Assembly (NCBI GenBank): GCA_963829135.1
Contig: CAWHHO010000005.1
Location: 806,001-870,000, forward strand
Length of the DNA: 64,000 nt
Source of the DNA: Kumtagia sp963829135
GTDB taxonomy: Bacteria; Pseudomonadota; Alphaproteobacteria; Rhizobiales; Rhizobiaceae
Direction: 5' to 3'
The first letter of the stretch is position 1. Every line of letters begins with the position of its first letter. Shown piece after piece: positions 7,970 to 17,176 of this stretch. The notes under the pieces are model-generated. The model saw only the letters and a list, made by a program, of their open reading frames with translations, ran no database searches and had not been told where the DNA came from. Position numbers and translations under genes: made by a program.

Positions 7970-8987
7970 GAAGACTACACGTCGTACACTCTTGCAACTT
8001 GCCGGCGGCGCAGCCTTCGTTGCGGCCGCTCCGGCGATTCTGACACGGCCTGCGCGTGCCGCCGACAAGCGCATCGCCATGATCGTCAAGAACCTCGGCA
8101 ACAGCTATTTCGACGCCTGCGCCAACGGCGCCAAGGAAGCCGCCACGGAACTCGGCGGCATCGAGATCATCTATACCGCTTCCGCCAAGCCGACCGCGGA
8201 AGAGCAGATCGCGGTCATCGACGCGCAGATCGCCCAGAAGGTCGACGGCATCATCGTCTCGGCCAACGACGCCGACGCGCTCGTGCCGGTCGGCAAGAAG
8301 GCGATGGAGCGCGGCATCAAGGTGATGAGCTTCGACTCGGCCATCGCGCCGGCCGGCCGCATCGTCCATCTCTCCGCCTCGTCGACGCCGCTCATCGGCG
8401 CCAAGCAGGTGCAGATGATCGCCAAGACGCTGGGCGGCAAGGGCGAGGTCGCGATCCTTTCGGCCGCTTCCACCATGACCAACCAGAACTCCTGGATCGA
8501 GGCGATGAAGGAGGAATGGAAGAAGCCGGAATACAAGGACATGCCGCTGGTGGCGACCGTCTATGGCGACGACCAGGACGACAAGAGCTATCGCGAGATG
8601 CAGGGCCTGGTGAAGGCCTATCCCAACCTGAAGGGCGTCATCTCGCCGACCACCATCGGCATCCGCTCGGGCGCCAAGGCGATCGTCGATGGCGGCCTGA
8701 TCGGCAAGGTCTTCATCACCGGCCTCGGCCTGCCTTCGGAGATGAAGGACTATGTGCTGCAGGGCGCCTGCGATACTTTCGCGATCTGGAACCCGGTCGA
8801 GTACGGCTATTCCTCGACGCATGATCATGGCCGACATCCTCGCCGGCAAGCCGACACCGCCGAAGGCGCCAAGCTCTCCATGGGCAAGAAGGGCGAGACG
8901 ACGGTCGGCAAGGACGGCGAATGCGTCATGGGCGAGCCCTTCGAGTTCAACAAGACCAACGTCGAGGAATTCGCGAAGATCTTCTGA
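7968..8987 (+). CDS. rhaS: Rhamnose-type sugar ABC transporter, periplasmic binding protein
   Basis: A 339 aa binding protein of the ribose/rhamnose (CUT2) class. A Tat-like signal (TTRRTLLQLAGG) ends at ARAADK, then come IAMIVKNLGNSYFDACANGAKEAA, DAQIAQKVDGIIVSAND and NQNSWIEAM. The end, with WNPVEYGY and LGEPFEFNK-like sequence, fits RhaS of Rhizobium. GGGAGGAG lies 6 nt before the ATG. Residues after YGYSST are scrambled for about 16 codons: one extra base near 8820 and one missing near 8868 hide MIMADILAGKPTPPK. The frame is restored afterwards, which looks like paired indel errors. Gene order rhaS-T-P-Q follows. Confidence 0.8.
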   Translation: MKTTRRTLLQLAGGAAFVAAAPAILTRPARAADKRIAMIVKNLGNSYFDACANGAKEAATELGGIEIIYTASAKPTAEEQIAVIDAQIAQKVDGIIVSANDADALVPVGKKAMERGIKVMSFDSAIAPAGRIVHLSASSTPLIGAKQVQMIAKTLGGKGEVAILSAASTMTNQNSWIEAMKEEWKKPEYKDMPLVATVYGDDQDDKSYREMQGLVKAYPNLKGVISPTTIGIRSGAKAIVDGGLIGKVFITGLGLPSEMKDYVLQGACDTFAIWNPVEYGYSSTHDHGRHPRRQADTAEGAKLSMGKKGETTVGKDGECVMGEPFEFNKTNVEEFAKIF

Positions 8988-9000
8988 TCTTGGCACCTCT

Positions 9001-9131
9001 TACCCTCCCCTTGTGGGGAGGGTCGCGCCGAAGGCGCGGGTGGGGGTAATCTGCAATTCTCGTACCCCCACCCCGTTTTGCGGTTCGCTTCGCTCCACCG
9101 CTCACCGACCCTCCCCACAAGGGGGAGGGTA
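9001..9131. repeat. Palindromic intergenic repeat between rhaS and rhaT
   Basis: Inverted arms TACCCTCCCCTTGTGGGGAG and its near-perfect complement bound a 131 bp element; each arm is itself partly self-complementary around CTTGTGG. The middle carries CCCCCACCCCG-type sequence. This is the look of dispersed rhizobial palindromic elements. As a stable hairpin in the transcript it could lower rhaT-P-Q expression relative to rhaS, a common feature of binding-protein operons (inference). Confidence 0.75.
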
Positions 9132-9147
9132 AAACCTGCGCAGCCTC

Positions 9148-10657
9148 GTGCCTGATCCCATCCTCACCCTTACCGGCATCTCGAAGAGCTTTCCCGGCGT
9201 GCGGGCGCTGCACGATGTCAGCCTGTCGCTGCAGCCCGGCCGCGTCACCGCGCTCATCGGCGAGAACGGCGCGGGCAAGTCCACCATCGTCAAGATCCTC
9301 ACCGGCATCTACAGGCCGGACGAAGGCGAGATCCGCGTCGCGCGGCGAACCAAGATCCTTCGCCTCGCCGCGCGATGCCTGGGCGGCCGGCATCGCCGCG
9401 ATCCAGCAGGAAACGGTGATGTTCGACGAACTCACCGTCGCCGAGAACATCTTCATGGGCCACATGCCGACAGGTGCGGCACGGCTCGTCGACTGGCCGG
9501 AAATGCGCGCGCGAATCGGCGGCGCTGCTGAAGCGCATCGACGCGGCGATCCCGCCGACTTCAAGCTCAAGCGCCTGTCGGTCGCGCAGAAGCACCTGGT
9601 CGAGATCGCGCGCGCTCTGTCGCACGAAGCGCAGGTCGTCATCATGGACGAGCCGACAGCGGCGCTTTCGGCAAACGAGATCGACGACCTGTTCCGCATC
9701 GTCGCGCAGCTGAAGGCCGAGGGCCGCGCGATCGTCTTCATCAGCCACAAGTTCGATGAGATTTTCCGCATCGCCGATGATTTCGTCTGCCTGCGCGACG
9801 GCGAGAAGGTCGGCGAAGGAGCCGATCGCCTCAGTCACCGAGCCGCAACTGGTGCGCATGATGGTCGGCCGTCCGGTCGATCAGGTGTTCCCCAAGCGCG
9901 ACGTGCCGATCGGTGAGATCGTGCTCGTCGGTCAAGGACCTGTCCAACGCGACCGAATATGCCGACATCTCCTTCGACCTGCGCAAGAGGCGAGATCCTG
10001 GGCCTCTACGGCCTCGTCGGCGCCGGCCGCACCGAGGCCATGCAGGGCCTGTTCGGCATCACCCCGACCACGCGTGGAACCGTCACGCTGAATGGCAAGG
10101 CGCTGGCTATCAGTTCGCCCGCCGATGCGATTGCAGCCGGCATTTCCTATGTGCCGGAGGACCGTCAGGACCAGGGCGCGATCCTGTCGCTCGGCATTCG
10201 CGAGAATGTGACGCTCGCCAATCTCGCCAAGCATGTGCGGGGACTGTTCCTTTCTCGCGCCCGCAGAGCAGGCCGAGACGCGCAGGCTTGGCACGCGGCT
10301 CGCGGTCAAGGCGGCGAACTGGGAGCAGCGGCTCGCCGAACTGTCCGGGCGGCAACCAGCAGAAGGTCGTCATCGCCAAATGGCTGGCGACGCGTCCAAA
10401 GGTCATCGTGCTCGACGAGCCGACCAAGGGCATCGATGTCGGCTCCAAGGCGGCGGTGCACGACTTCATCGGCGAACTGGCGGGCGAAGGCCTGGCCGTC
10501 GTGCTGATCACATCCGAACTGCCCGAAGTGATGGGCCTCGCCGACCGCGTCATCGTCATGAAGGAAGGCCGCATCGTCGACGAGTTCCAGCGCGGCGAAG
10601 TGGAGCGCCGAGGCGATCGTGGGTGCGGCGACCGGCGCCGCAAAGGAGGCCGCGTGA
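9148..10657 (+). CDS. rhaT: Rhamnose-type sugar ABC transporter ATPase (frame broken in this sequence)
   Basis: Reading across frames reconstructs a protein of about 500 aa with two ABC domains, as in RbsA/RhaT. It starts at GTG 9148 (PDPILTLTGISKSFPG) with Walker A GENGAGKST, then QQETVMFDELTVAENIFMG, signature LSVAQKHLVEIARAL and Walker B VVIMDEPTAAL. The second domain has GLYGLVGAGRTEAMQGL, SYVPEDRQDQGA, LSGGNQQKVVIAKWL-like sequence and VIVLDEPTKGIDVG. Frame changes lie near 9340, 9515, 9558, 9820, 9925, 9985, 10250, 10350 and 10602. No in-frame stop or lost motif appears once these are bridged, so sequencing indels are more likely than decay. The stop overlaps the rhaP start. Confidence 0.72.
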
Positions 10658-11660
10658 AGCGCGCTTGTGCAAATCGCGCGAGCTGATCCTGGCGCTTATT
10701 CTCGTCATCGGCGTCGCCGCGCATCAGCGCCTACCAGCCGGTGTTCCTGGAGTGGGAAAACATCGGCGACATGCTGACCGAGACGTCGGTGCTGTTCATG
10801 ATGGCGCTGGCGCAGATGGTGGTCATCCTGACGCGCGGCATCGATCTTTCGGTCGCCGCCAATCTCGCGCTTTCCGGCATGATGGCGGCACTCGTCAGCC
10901 AGTATTATCCGGAAACGCCGCTGCTTTTCATGATCCTCACCGGCGTTCTCGCCGGGCTTGTGCTCGGCATGATCAACGGCGCGCTCATCGCCTTTCTCGG
11001 CATTCCGCCGATCGTCGTGACGCTAGGCACGCTGGCGATCTTCCGCGGCATGATCATCATCATCGCCGGCGGCGACCAGGTGAACGCGTCGGAAATGGGC
11101 GCGGCATTCCAGGCCTTTCCGAAAGCACGTCTTCCTCGGGCTGACCAGCCCTGTATGGATCGCCATCGGCGTCTCCATCCTGTTCTGGATCTTCCTGAAC
11201 TTCGACCCGCGCCGGCCGCAGTCTCTACGCGGTCGGCGGCAATCCGGTAGCGGCGCGCTATTGCGGCATCGACCAGCGCAGGCAGGAATTGCTCGCCTAC
11301 TCGATCTCCGGCGCGGTCGCCGGCCTGTGCGGCTACCTTTGGGTGGCGCGCTACGGCGTCGCCTATTCCGAGATCGCCAACGGCTACGAACTGACGGTGA
11401 TCGCCGCCTGCGTCATCGGCGGCGTATCGATTGGCGGCGGCGTCGGCACGGTGGCCGGCACGCTGCTCGGCGCGCTGTTCCTCGGCATCGTCATGACCGC
11501 GCTGCCCGTGATGCAGATTTCGCCCTTCTGGCAAATGGCGATCTCGGGCGCGGTGATCCTCGCCGCCGTCGTCATCAATGCACGCGCCGAGCGCCGGCCG
11601 GACAAGCTGATCCTGCCCGAGGCGCGACGGCTGCGGACGGATGCATGCATGAACGCGCAC
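10654..11660 (+). CDS. rhaP: Rhamnose-type sugar ABC transporter permease 1 (frame broken in this sequence)
   Basis: A CUT2-class permease, about 330 aa when frames are joined, starting at GTG 10654 inside the rhaT stop. Visible pieces: KSRELILALILVIGVAA, then FLEWENIGDMLTETSVLFMM, MVVILTRGIDLSVAANLAL, GIPPIVVTLGTLAIFRG, WIAIGVSILFWIFLNF, the AGRSLYAVGGNPVAARYCGI loop and IGGVSIGGGVGTVAGTLLG. Frame changes occur near 10663, 10722, 11130, 11215 and close to the end; the exact stop near 11650 is uncertain. Membrane segments and conserved loops are intact apart from the shifts. Confidence 0.68.
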
Positions 11661-12704
11661 CTGCCGTACCGAAAGACCGCTACACCGTCCTCGACGCGCC
11701 GCCGCGCCGCTTGCGCGACCTCCTGGTTCGCTGGGAGGTGATCCTCGTCATCCTGCTGGCGCGACGATCATCGTGAACACGATCGTCTCGCCCTACTTCC
11801 TCGACGTCTTCAACCTGGCCGACGCGACCTTCAATTTCTCGGAGAAGGCGATCATCGCGCTGGCCATGGCGCTGCTGATCCTGGTGCGCGAGATCGACCT
11901 GTCGGTGGCGGCGATCGTCGCGCTGGCCGCCATGGGCATCGGCTATGCGGCGGAAGCCGGATTTGGGCCCGCGGCACTGTTCGCGACCGGCATCGGCATC
12001 GGGCTTTTGTGCGGCGTCTTCAACGGCGTGCTGGTCACCTTCGCTCGGCCTGCCGTCGATCGTCGTCACCATCGGCACCATGTCGCTGTTTCGCGGCCTG
12101 ACCCAGGTGATCCTCGGCGACCAGGCGAAGACGAAGTACCCGCCGGAATTTCTCGAACTCGGCCAGAGCTACTTCATCAAGATGAAGGAGACGCGGCATT
12201 TCGTGGCTGTTCATCCCGCCAGTGCCGCTGTCTTTCCTGATCTTCCTCGTGCTGGCGGTTGTGTTCGGCATCGTCCTGCACAAGACGGCGATCGGCCGCC
12301 AGCTCTTCGCCATCGGCTCGAATCCGGTGGCGGCACGCTTTTCCGGCGTTCCGGTCGACCGGCTGACGCTTCCTGCTGTTCGTGGTTTCCGGCATGCTCT
12401 CGGGCCTTGCCGCAGCGCTGCTTACGGCGCGGCTCGGCTCGATGCGCTCCAACATCGGCATCGGCTGGGAGCTCGATATCGTCACAATGGTCATACTGGG
12501 TGGTGTTTCGATCGCCGGCGGCGTCGGCTCGATCCTCGGCGTGTTGCTCGCCGTCTTGGTCCTTGGCCTTGTCACTTTCGGCATGTCGCTTGAACAACAT
12601 TCCCGGGTCAGGTCGTCAGCGTCTATATCGGCCTGCTGCTGATTGCCGTCATCGCCATCCCGCGGATCGTCGACAAACTGCAACGGCGGCGCGCGAAGTC
12701 ATAG
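11645..12704 (+). CDS. rhaQ: Rhamnose-type sugar ABC transporter permease 2 (frame broken in this sequence)
   Basis: Second CUT2 permease, about 352 aa when frames are joined. ATG 11645 opens MHERAPAVPKDRY, then RWEVILVILL, SPYFLDVFNLADATFNFSEK, AMALLILVREIDLSVAAIVAL, LPSIVVTIGTMSLFRGLTQV, FAIGSNPVAARFSGVPVDRL, GMLSGLAAALLTARLGSMRS, MVILGGVSIAGGVGSILG and a tail NNIPG...IPRIVDKLQRRRAKS. Strong family resemblance to rhizobial RhaQ. Frame changes lie near 11758, 12045, 12205, 12372 and 12592. The rhamnose kinase, isomerase and mutarotase genes expected with rhaSTPQ are not in the window. Confidence 0.68.
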
Positions 12705-12797
12705 CCTCGCGGCGGGCAATGCATCAAAAGTTTCGTCAGATTTTCACCGCCGCCCGCGCAATGCGCCGGCATGAACCAATCGTCGATCGAAAATCCG

Positions 12798-13667
12798 TTA
12801 TGCGAATGTGCGTGCGACCTTCGTGTCGGTTCGCGCGAACACCTCGTCCGGCACGAAGAAATCGCCGGCCAGCGGGCCAATCGCGCCGGGCGCATAGGCG
12901 GAAAAATCCGTGACGCCAGAGGCCCGCAGCACCTCTTCGTCGATGAAGAAATTGCCCGTCGTCTCGCGCGATGGCCGGTTGAAGATGGCGTATGCGGCAT
13001 CGGCCATGATTTCCGGTGAGCGGCATAGCGAGGCCATGGTCGCGCCACCCAGAAGATTGCGTACGGCCGCCGTGTCGATAGCCGTCAACGGCCAAAGCGA
13101 ATTGACCGCAATGCCGTCCCTCGCAAACTCCGCGCTCATGCCCAGCGTGCACATGGACATGCCGAACTTGGCCATGGTGTATGCAACATGGCCGCTGAAC
13201 CATTTTGCCTGCATGTCGAGCGGCGGCGCCAGATTCAGAATGTGAGGATTGCCGGCCGACTTCAAATAGGGAATGCATATTTTCGACACGAGGAATGTTC
13301 CGCGCGTGTTGATCTGGTGCATCAGATCGTAGCGCTTCATGTCGGTTTCCAGCGTACCGGTGAGTTGGATGGCGCTGGCGTTGTTGACGCATATGTCGAT
13401 GCCGCCGAACGTCTCCACCGTCTTTGCTATCGCCGCGGCGACCTGCGTGTCCTCGCGAATGTCGCAGAGCACCGCCAGAGCATTGCCGCCGGCCGCCGTG
13501 ATCTCTGCCGCTGCCGTGTGAATCGTTCCGGGCAGTTTCGGATGCGGCGTGTCGGTCTTGGCGGCGATGGTGACGTTGGCGCCGTCGCGCGCCGCTCGCA
13601 ATGCGATCGCCAATCCGATGCCGCGTGACCCGCCCGAGATGAACAGCGTCTTTCCCTTGAGCGACAT
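12798..13667 (-). CDS. Short-chain dehydrogenase/reductase, HSDL2-like
   Basis: A 289 aa classical SDR. The cofactor loop FISGGSRGIGLAIALRAA follows the first strand, then CVNNASAIQLTG, and the catalytic YTMAK (Tyr and Lys) after LNLAPPLDMQAKWF. The C-terminal half holds FFIDEEVLRASGVTDFSAYA. The AKTDTPHPKLPGTIHTAAAEI segment is characteristic of the hydroxysteroid dehydrogenase-like 2 subgroup. Serine of the usual triad is replaced in the region by a proline-rich LAPPLD, as in that subgroup. GAGGAGG lies just before the ATG. It converges on the rha operon; its substrate is unknown. Confidence 0.82.
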   Translation of the reverse strand: MSLKGKTLFISGGSRGIGLAIALRAARDGANVTIAAKTDTPHPKLPGTIHTAAAEITAAGGNALAVLCDIREDTQVAAAIAKTVETFGGIDICVNNASAIQLTGTLETDMKRYDLMHQINTRGTFLVSKICIPYLKSAGNPHILNLAPPLDMQAKWFSGHVAYTMAKFGMSMCTLGMSAEFARDGIAVNSLWPLTAIDTAAVRNLLGGATMASLCRSPEIMADAAYAIFNRPSRETTGNFFIDEEVLRASGVTDFSAYAPGAIGPLAGDFFVPDEVFARTDTKVARTFA

Positions 13668-13797
13668 TTCCGCCTCCTCGATGTCCGCTGGTGTTGTGGC
13701 GGCGAATACCGTTCACCGCAAGAGCCGACGGAGCTTGCCTTGGGGAAGCGCTCGGGGCCACACTGCTGCAAGATCGAGTGAACTCCGGAGCCTGAAC

Positions 13798-14205
13798 ATG
13801 CGTGTCGCGCTGATTGTCATTGCCGCATTACTGGTGTCATCCGCAGCTGTGCGTGCGCAGGACTGTGCCAACGCGTCGGACCAGGCGACGCTCGACCAGT
13901 GCGCCGGGCAGGAATTCGAGGCGGCCGACAAGCAGCTGAACGCAGCGTACAAGCAGATAAGCGACCGCCTGAAGGATGATGCCGACACAAAGAAGCTGCT
14001 GGTTACAGCGCAGCACGCATGGGTCGCCTTCCGCGACGCGGAATGCTCTTTCCAGGGCGGGTCGAGCGCCACAGCCGGTAGCGTCTATCCGATGGTCGTA
14101 GCCACCTGCAAAGCAGGCCTTACCAACGCCCGCCTCAAGGACCTTCAAGGCTATCTGGATTGCGAGGAAGGCGACTTAAGCTGTCACGTCCCACGCGCCG
14201 AATAG
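13798..14205 (+). CDS. Secreted LprI/DUF1311-family protein
   Basis: A 135 aa protein with a cleavable signal peptide (MRVALIVIAALLVSSAAVRAQ). The mature part shows the DUF1311 pattern: DCANASDQATLDQCAGQEFEAADKQLN, then TAQHAWVAFRDAECSF and a C-terminal YPMVVATCKAGLTNARLKDLQGYL, with six cysteines likely forming disulfides. The family includes lysozyme-inhibitor-like proteins, but function here is not established. It is divergent from the SDR gene and stands alone. Confidence 0.8.
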   Translation: MRVALIVIAALLVSSAAVRAQDCANASDQATLDQCAGQEFEAADKQLNAAYKQISDRLKDDADTKKLLVTAQHAWVAFRDAECSFQGGSSATAGSVYPMVVATCKAGLTNARLKDLQGYLDCEEGDLSCHVPRAE

Positions 14206-14213
14206 CGCCTCAT

Positions 14214-14705
14214 CTACATGCCGATCGGCACTTTCAGCTCCTGGCCGACGAAGATGCGGTTGGGATCGCTGATGGTGAGCGGATTGGCGCGCACAATGCG
14301 ATCGAACAGCGCCGGGTCGCCATAATGCTGGCGCGATATCTTCGACAAAGTATCGCCGGACACGACGCTATGCACCCGAAAGCCTAGATAGTTCGGCACG
14401 ATGCGCGGCCCGAAAATCACCGGCACGATCGCCTTGTTGATCTCCGTACCATCGGCGGCACTTTCCTCGAACACCTCGATGAAGATGCGGTCCAGCTGAA
14501 ACGCTGCGCCTGTGACATTTGCCGCCACCTGGTACTGGCCGAACTCGCCGGTACCGCCTCCGACATTGAAGAAGCCGGTGCGCTCGTCATGGCCGTCATG
14601 GACGCGCCAGTTGACAACCGCCTCGAAGCCGCGCGCAAGCCCGGCGAACTGCACCGGATCACCGACGATGTCGAACGGTTTCGGCTGCTGGATTTCATTG
14701 ATCAT
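14214..14705 (-). CDS. Gmad2 immunoglobulin-like and LysM domain protein
   Basis: A 163 aa protein without a signal peptide. Residues about 8-95 fit the Gmad2 Ig-like fold (PFDIVGDPVQFAGLARGFEA through QLDRIFIEVFEESAADG). Residues about 112-163 form a LysM domain (VHSVVSGDTLSKISRQHYGD with IVRANPLTISDPNRIFVGQELKVP). LysM domains bind glycan and are also used in phage-like baseplates to anchor spikes. The divergent neighbour 183 bp away encodes a tail-tube-like protein, so the pair may work together; this is inference. Confidence 0.82.
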   Translation of the reverse strand: MINEIQQPKPFDIVGDPVQFAGLARGFEAVVNWRVHDGHDERTGFFNVGGGTGEFGQYQVAANVTGAAFQLDRIFIEVFEESAADGTEINKAIVPVIFGPRIVPNYLGFRVHSVVSGDTLSKISRQHYGDPALFDRIVRANPLTISDPNRIFVGQELKVPIGM

Positions 14706-14888
14706 GGCAACGCTCCCTCAAATGCCGCCCGCCACTTGACGCAAGGAGATGCTGGCCCAGAATGCAGCCGAACCGGTCGAAAGTCCACGGGCGCTGCGCC
14801 TGACCTGCGGACAGGGTAAATCTTACGGGCGAAACCTTGCGCGCTCGCCGTCGTGGGCGGACACTCGGGACGGGGCGAGGAGGAAGCC

Positions 14889-15389
14889 ATGGCGCCTTTT
14901 TCCGTGAACGTTCATCGTAGCGATCCGTATAAAAGCTACCGCTTCCGCTTGAAGTGGGACGGCCGCTATGTCGCCGGGATCTCGAAGATCAGCGCACTGA
15001 AGCGAACAACCGATGTGGTGGAGCACCGCGACGGCAGCGATCCGGCAGCAATCCACAAACTGCCCGGCCTCACCAGGTTCGAGCCGATCACCATCGAGCG
15101 CGGCCTCACCCACGATCCCGAATTCGAGCAATGGGCGAACCTTGTCTGGGACCTGCAGACCGGGGAACCCGGCTCGCTGCGCAATTTCCGCAAGGATATG
15201 ATCCTCGAGCTCTACAACGAAGCCGGGCAGATTGTGTTCGCCTACAAGATCTTCCGCTGCTGGCCGTCGGAGGTGCAGATGCTTCCCGAACTCGATGCAA
15301 ATGGCAGCGGCATCGCAATCCAGAGCATGAAGATCGAGAACGAAGGCTGGGAGCGCGACGTCGCCGTGGTCGAGCCGCAAGAGACGTAG
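14889..15389 (+). CDS. Phage tail tube protein, T4 gp19-like
   Basis: A 166 aa protein matching the T4 gp19 tail-tube family (PF06841) by its features: VHRSDPYKSYRFRLKWDGRYVAGISKIS near the start, a VVEHRDGSDPAAIHKLPGLTRFEPITIERGLTHD core and VQMLPELDANGSGIAIQSMKIENEGWERD at the end. GAGGAGG lies 6 nt before ATG 14889. No sheath, baseplate, tape-measure or lysis genes are nearby, so this is neither a prophage nor a full contractile injection system. The divergent LysM gene is the only related neighbour. A lone recruited tube gene or a remnant are both possible. Confidence 0.85.
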   Translation: MAPFSVNVHRSDPYKSYRFRLKWDGRYVAGISKISALKRTTDVVEHRDGSDPAAIHKLPGLTRFEPITIERGLTHDPEFEQWANLVWDLQTGEPGSLRNFRKDMILELYNEAGQIVFAYKIFRCWPSEVQMLPELDANGSGIAIQSMKIENEGWERDVAVVEPQET

Positions 15390-15546
15390 CGCCGCCGGTT
15401 GTACGCGCGGCACGATTGCCTGCCCCGATTGCCAGCGACCCTTCGCCAGGGCCGCAAACCTGGAAAACAATCCGCGCTCATCAGTTGGTCGCCAGCCAAA
15501 TCACCGATATCGCCAGCGAATAGGGAAAGGAACGATACGTCCCGCC

Positions 15547-15771
15547 CTACCCGCCGTCGCCATCGCCGTTGCCGAGCACGCCATAATCGCGGGACTTGGT
15601 GCCGCCGCTGGTCGAAAAATACCCTTCGGCGGCAAGGCCGCGCCGCAGCAATTCGCGCACTGCGGCGGCCCGGCTCGGCATGCGGGCCTTGAACCGGAAA
15701 TCCTCGACCGCATTCAACTCGTCGCCATTCAGCATCACCTGCAGACGCTCACCCCTATCCAGATCCGCCAC
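15547..15771 (-). CDS. Ribbon-helix-helix protein
   Basis: A 74 aa protein likely starting at GTG 15771, behind GAGGGAG. The segment LQVMLNGDELNAVEDFRFKARMPSRAAAVRELLRRGL is a clear MetJ/Arc-type ribbon-helix-helix DNA-binding fold, with the strand LQVML and the SRAAAVRELL helix. A Gly/Asp-rich tail (GVLGNGDGDGG) follows. TTG starts further upstream would add a short basic extension. No toxin gene is adjacent, so it is more likely a free regulator than an antitoxin. Confidence 0.68.
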   Translation of the reverse strand: MADLDRGERLQVMLNGDELNAVEDFRFKARMPSRAAAVRELLRRGLAAEGYFSTSGGTKSRDYGVLGNGDGDGG

Positions 15772-16090
15772 GGCAGCGCTCCCTCTTGAGCTTGTTGCCA
15801 AATCCCGCCTCCGCCTTCGAGCGGGGCATTCGAAACGAAAGCCCAAACGTAACGCGTCAACAGCGTCCAGGCTATCGCAAGTTAGCCATCTAGGACAAAT
15901 GTGGCTCTTACTCATTTTTGTCAAGAGGGTGCGGTCGAGGCGCTCACGTCGAAGACGCAAACTTGGCCGGACACGCCGGTCAATCAACCGGTGCAACTTA
16001 CTAACTAATTGAAATTAAAAGATTTTCTTGCCATTCTTGGATTAGCCGCGTATAGTTCCCGTTCAATCCCGGTCAACCACGGAGGTGACC

Positions 16091-16390
16091 ATGTTTCCGC
16101 TCTCGGATCGAATCCGCAAAGACATAGACGCAACGGTTCGCGCCGCTTGTTCGATAAGCAGCATCGTCAACGTCAACGACATTGCATCCGACGTGCAGCG
16201 CCGGAACTGGGACCAGAACGTAGCCATCGAAGATCTTCAGGCACGGGTCATGCAAGTCGCCGCAATGCTTGGCGCCGTCATCGCGTTCGGCGCCGAGATG
16301 AGGATGAACGGACACGCCAACCTGCTGTCGCCGGGTCAAGAAAGCCCTATGTGGCACGCCGCGGCGCCGGTTTCGGACAAGAAGGATTGA
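16091..16390 (+). CDS. Hypothetical protein, 99 aa
   Basis: A short cytoplasmic protein starting at ATG 16091 with a perfect GGAGGT ribosome-binding site at 16081-16086. The predicted product is mostly helical (DRIRKDIDATVRAACSISSI, NWDQNVAIEDLQARVMQVAAMLGAVIAFGAEM) with no membrane segment or known motif. I do not recognise the family. The upstream 15772-16080 stretch carries no other gene. Confidence 0.62.
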   Translation: MFPLSDRIRKDIDATVRAACSISSIVNVNDIASDVQRRNWDQNVAIEDLQARVMQVAAMLGAVIAFGAEMRMNGHANLLSPGQESPMWHAAAPVSDKKD

Positions 16391-16722
16391 CGTTCGCTTC
16401 CCTCTCCGTACCAGGGCTATCGCATCTGGCCGACGGTTGTGGATTGGAGCCCAGATCATCCCGACGTCATTCTCGGGCTTGTCCCGAAAATCTGTTGCGC
16501 TTGCAATGGAAACCACAGCGTTGCCGCGCATTCTGATGCGTCGGCAGATCCTCGGGACAAGCCCGAGGATGACGAAACGGAGGTAGCCGAGGCGAACGAA
16601 ATGGTGGTGCAAGGTCAATCTCGATCGCCCGTGCTGGCAATGCGATCGCCCTGCCCTCCGTCTTGAGCTTGTCGAGGGGGTGGGCTCCTCGAAGGGGCGA
16701 ACTGGAATAGCATCGCCGCGCC
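16391..16722. other. Gene-free stretch carrying a RIME-like repeat
   Basis: About 330 bp between two convergent genes. Apart from the 108 bp palindromic element it holds only short GC-rich inverted segments (for example around CTTGAGCTTGTCGAGGGGG at 16663-16681). I see no supported gene or RNA. Confidence 0.6.
16466..16573. repeat. RIME-like palindromic element, copy 1 (108 bp)
   Basis: Begins GTCATTCTCGGGCTTGTCCC and ends with GGGACAAGCCCGAGGATGAC, so its termini are inverted copies, with a second inner palindrome. Length and structure match the RIME1 class of rhizobial intergenic mosaic elements. A second copy lies at 17675-17781. Confidence 0.8.
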
Positions 16723-17154
16723 CTACTGCCAGACCAGGATCTCGGCCATTTCCGGGTCGGCACGGAATTCCGCCGCATTGGCGCAGGCGGCGCCGACATC
16801 GTCGGACATTGCCGCAAGGTCGCCGCCAAGCAGCACGCCGTAGATCACCAGCAGATGCTTGTCATGATAGGCCTTCTGCGCGTCCGTCATCTTGGCGGCA
16901 TCGGCCGGTGCGAGCTTGTCGAACGCCTTGGTGAACTTCGCTTCGTCCAGGTTGAACCCGTCACAGGCCGCCGCGACCGCCGCCTGATGGGCGACCAGCT
17001 GCAACACCGTGACCTGATCGGGCGTCAGGGCATTCTCCAGCATGTCGATCGCGTGCAGGCGCACGAAACTGCTCTGCGGCTCATCGGCGCGCGCCGCCAC
17101 GCTGCCGAATAGGGCAGCCGCCAGTCCCAGCGCCAGGATTGTCCAGCTCTTCAT
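16723..17154 (-). CDS. Hypothetical periplasmic protein, 143 aa
   Basis: Starts at ATG 17154 behind GAGGAG and opens with a signal peptide (MKSWTILALGLAAALFGSVAARAD). The mature part is helical: FVRLHAIDMLENALTPDQVTVLQLVAHQAAVAAACDGFNL, DKLAPADAAKMTDAQKAYHDKHLL and VLLGGDLAAMSDDVGAACANAAEF. Two or three cysteines could form a disulfide. No family recognised. A second small exported protein is encoded just upstream on the same strand. Confidence 0.72.
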   Translation of the reverse strand: MKSWTILALGLAAALFGSVAARADEPQSSFVRLHAIDMLENALTPDQVTVLQLVAHQAAVAAACDGFNLDEAKFTKAFDKLAPADAAKMTDAQKAYHDKHLLVIYGVLLGGDLAAMSDDVGAACANAAEFRADPEMAEILVWQ

Positions 17155-17176
17155 GATAAAACTCCTCGCTTGGGGA

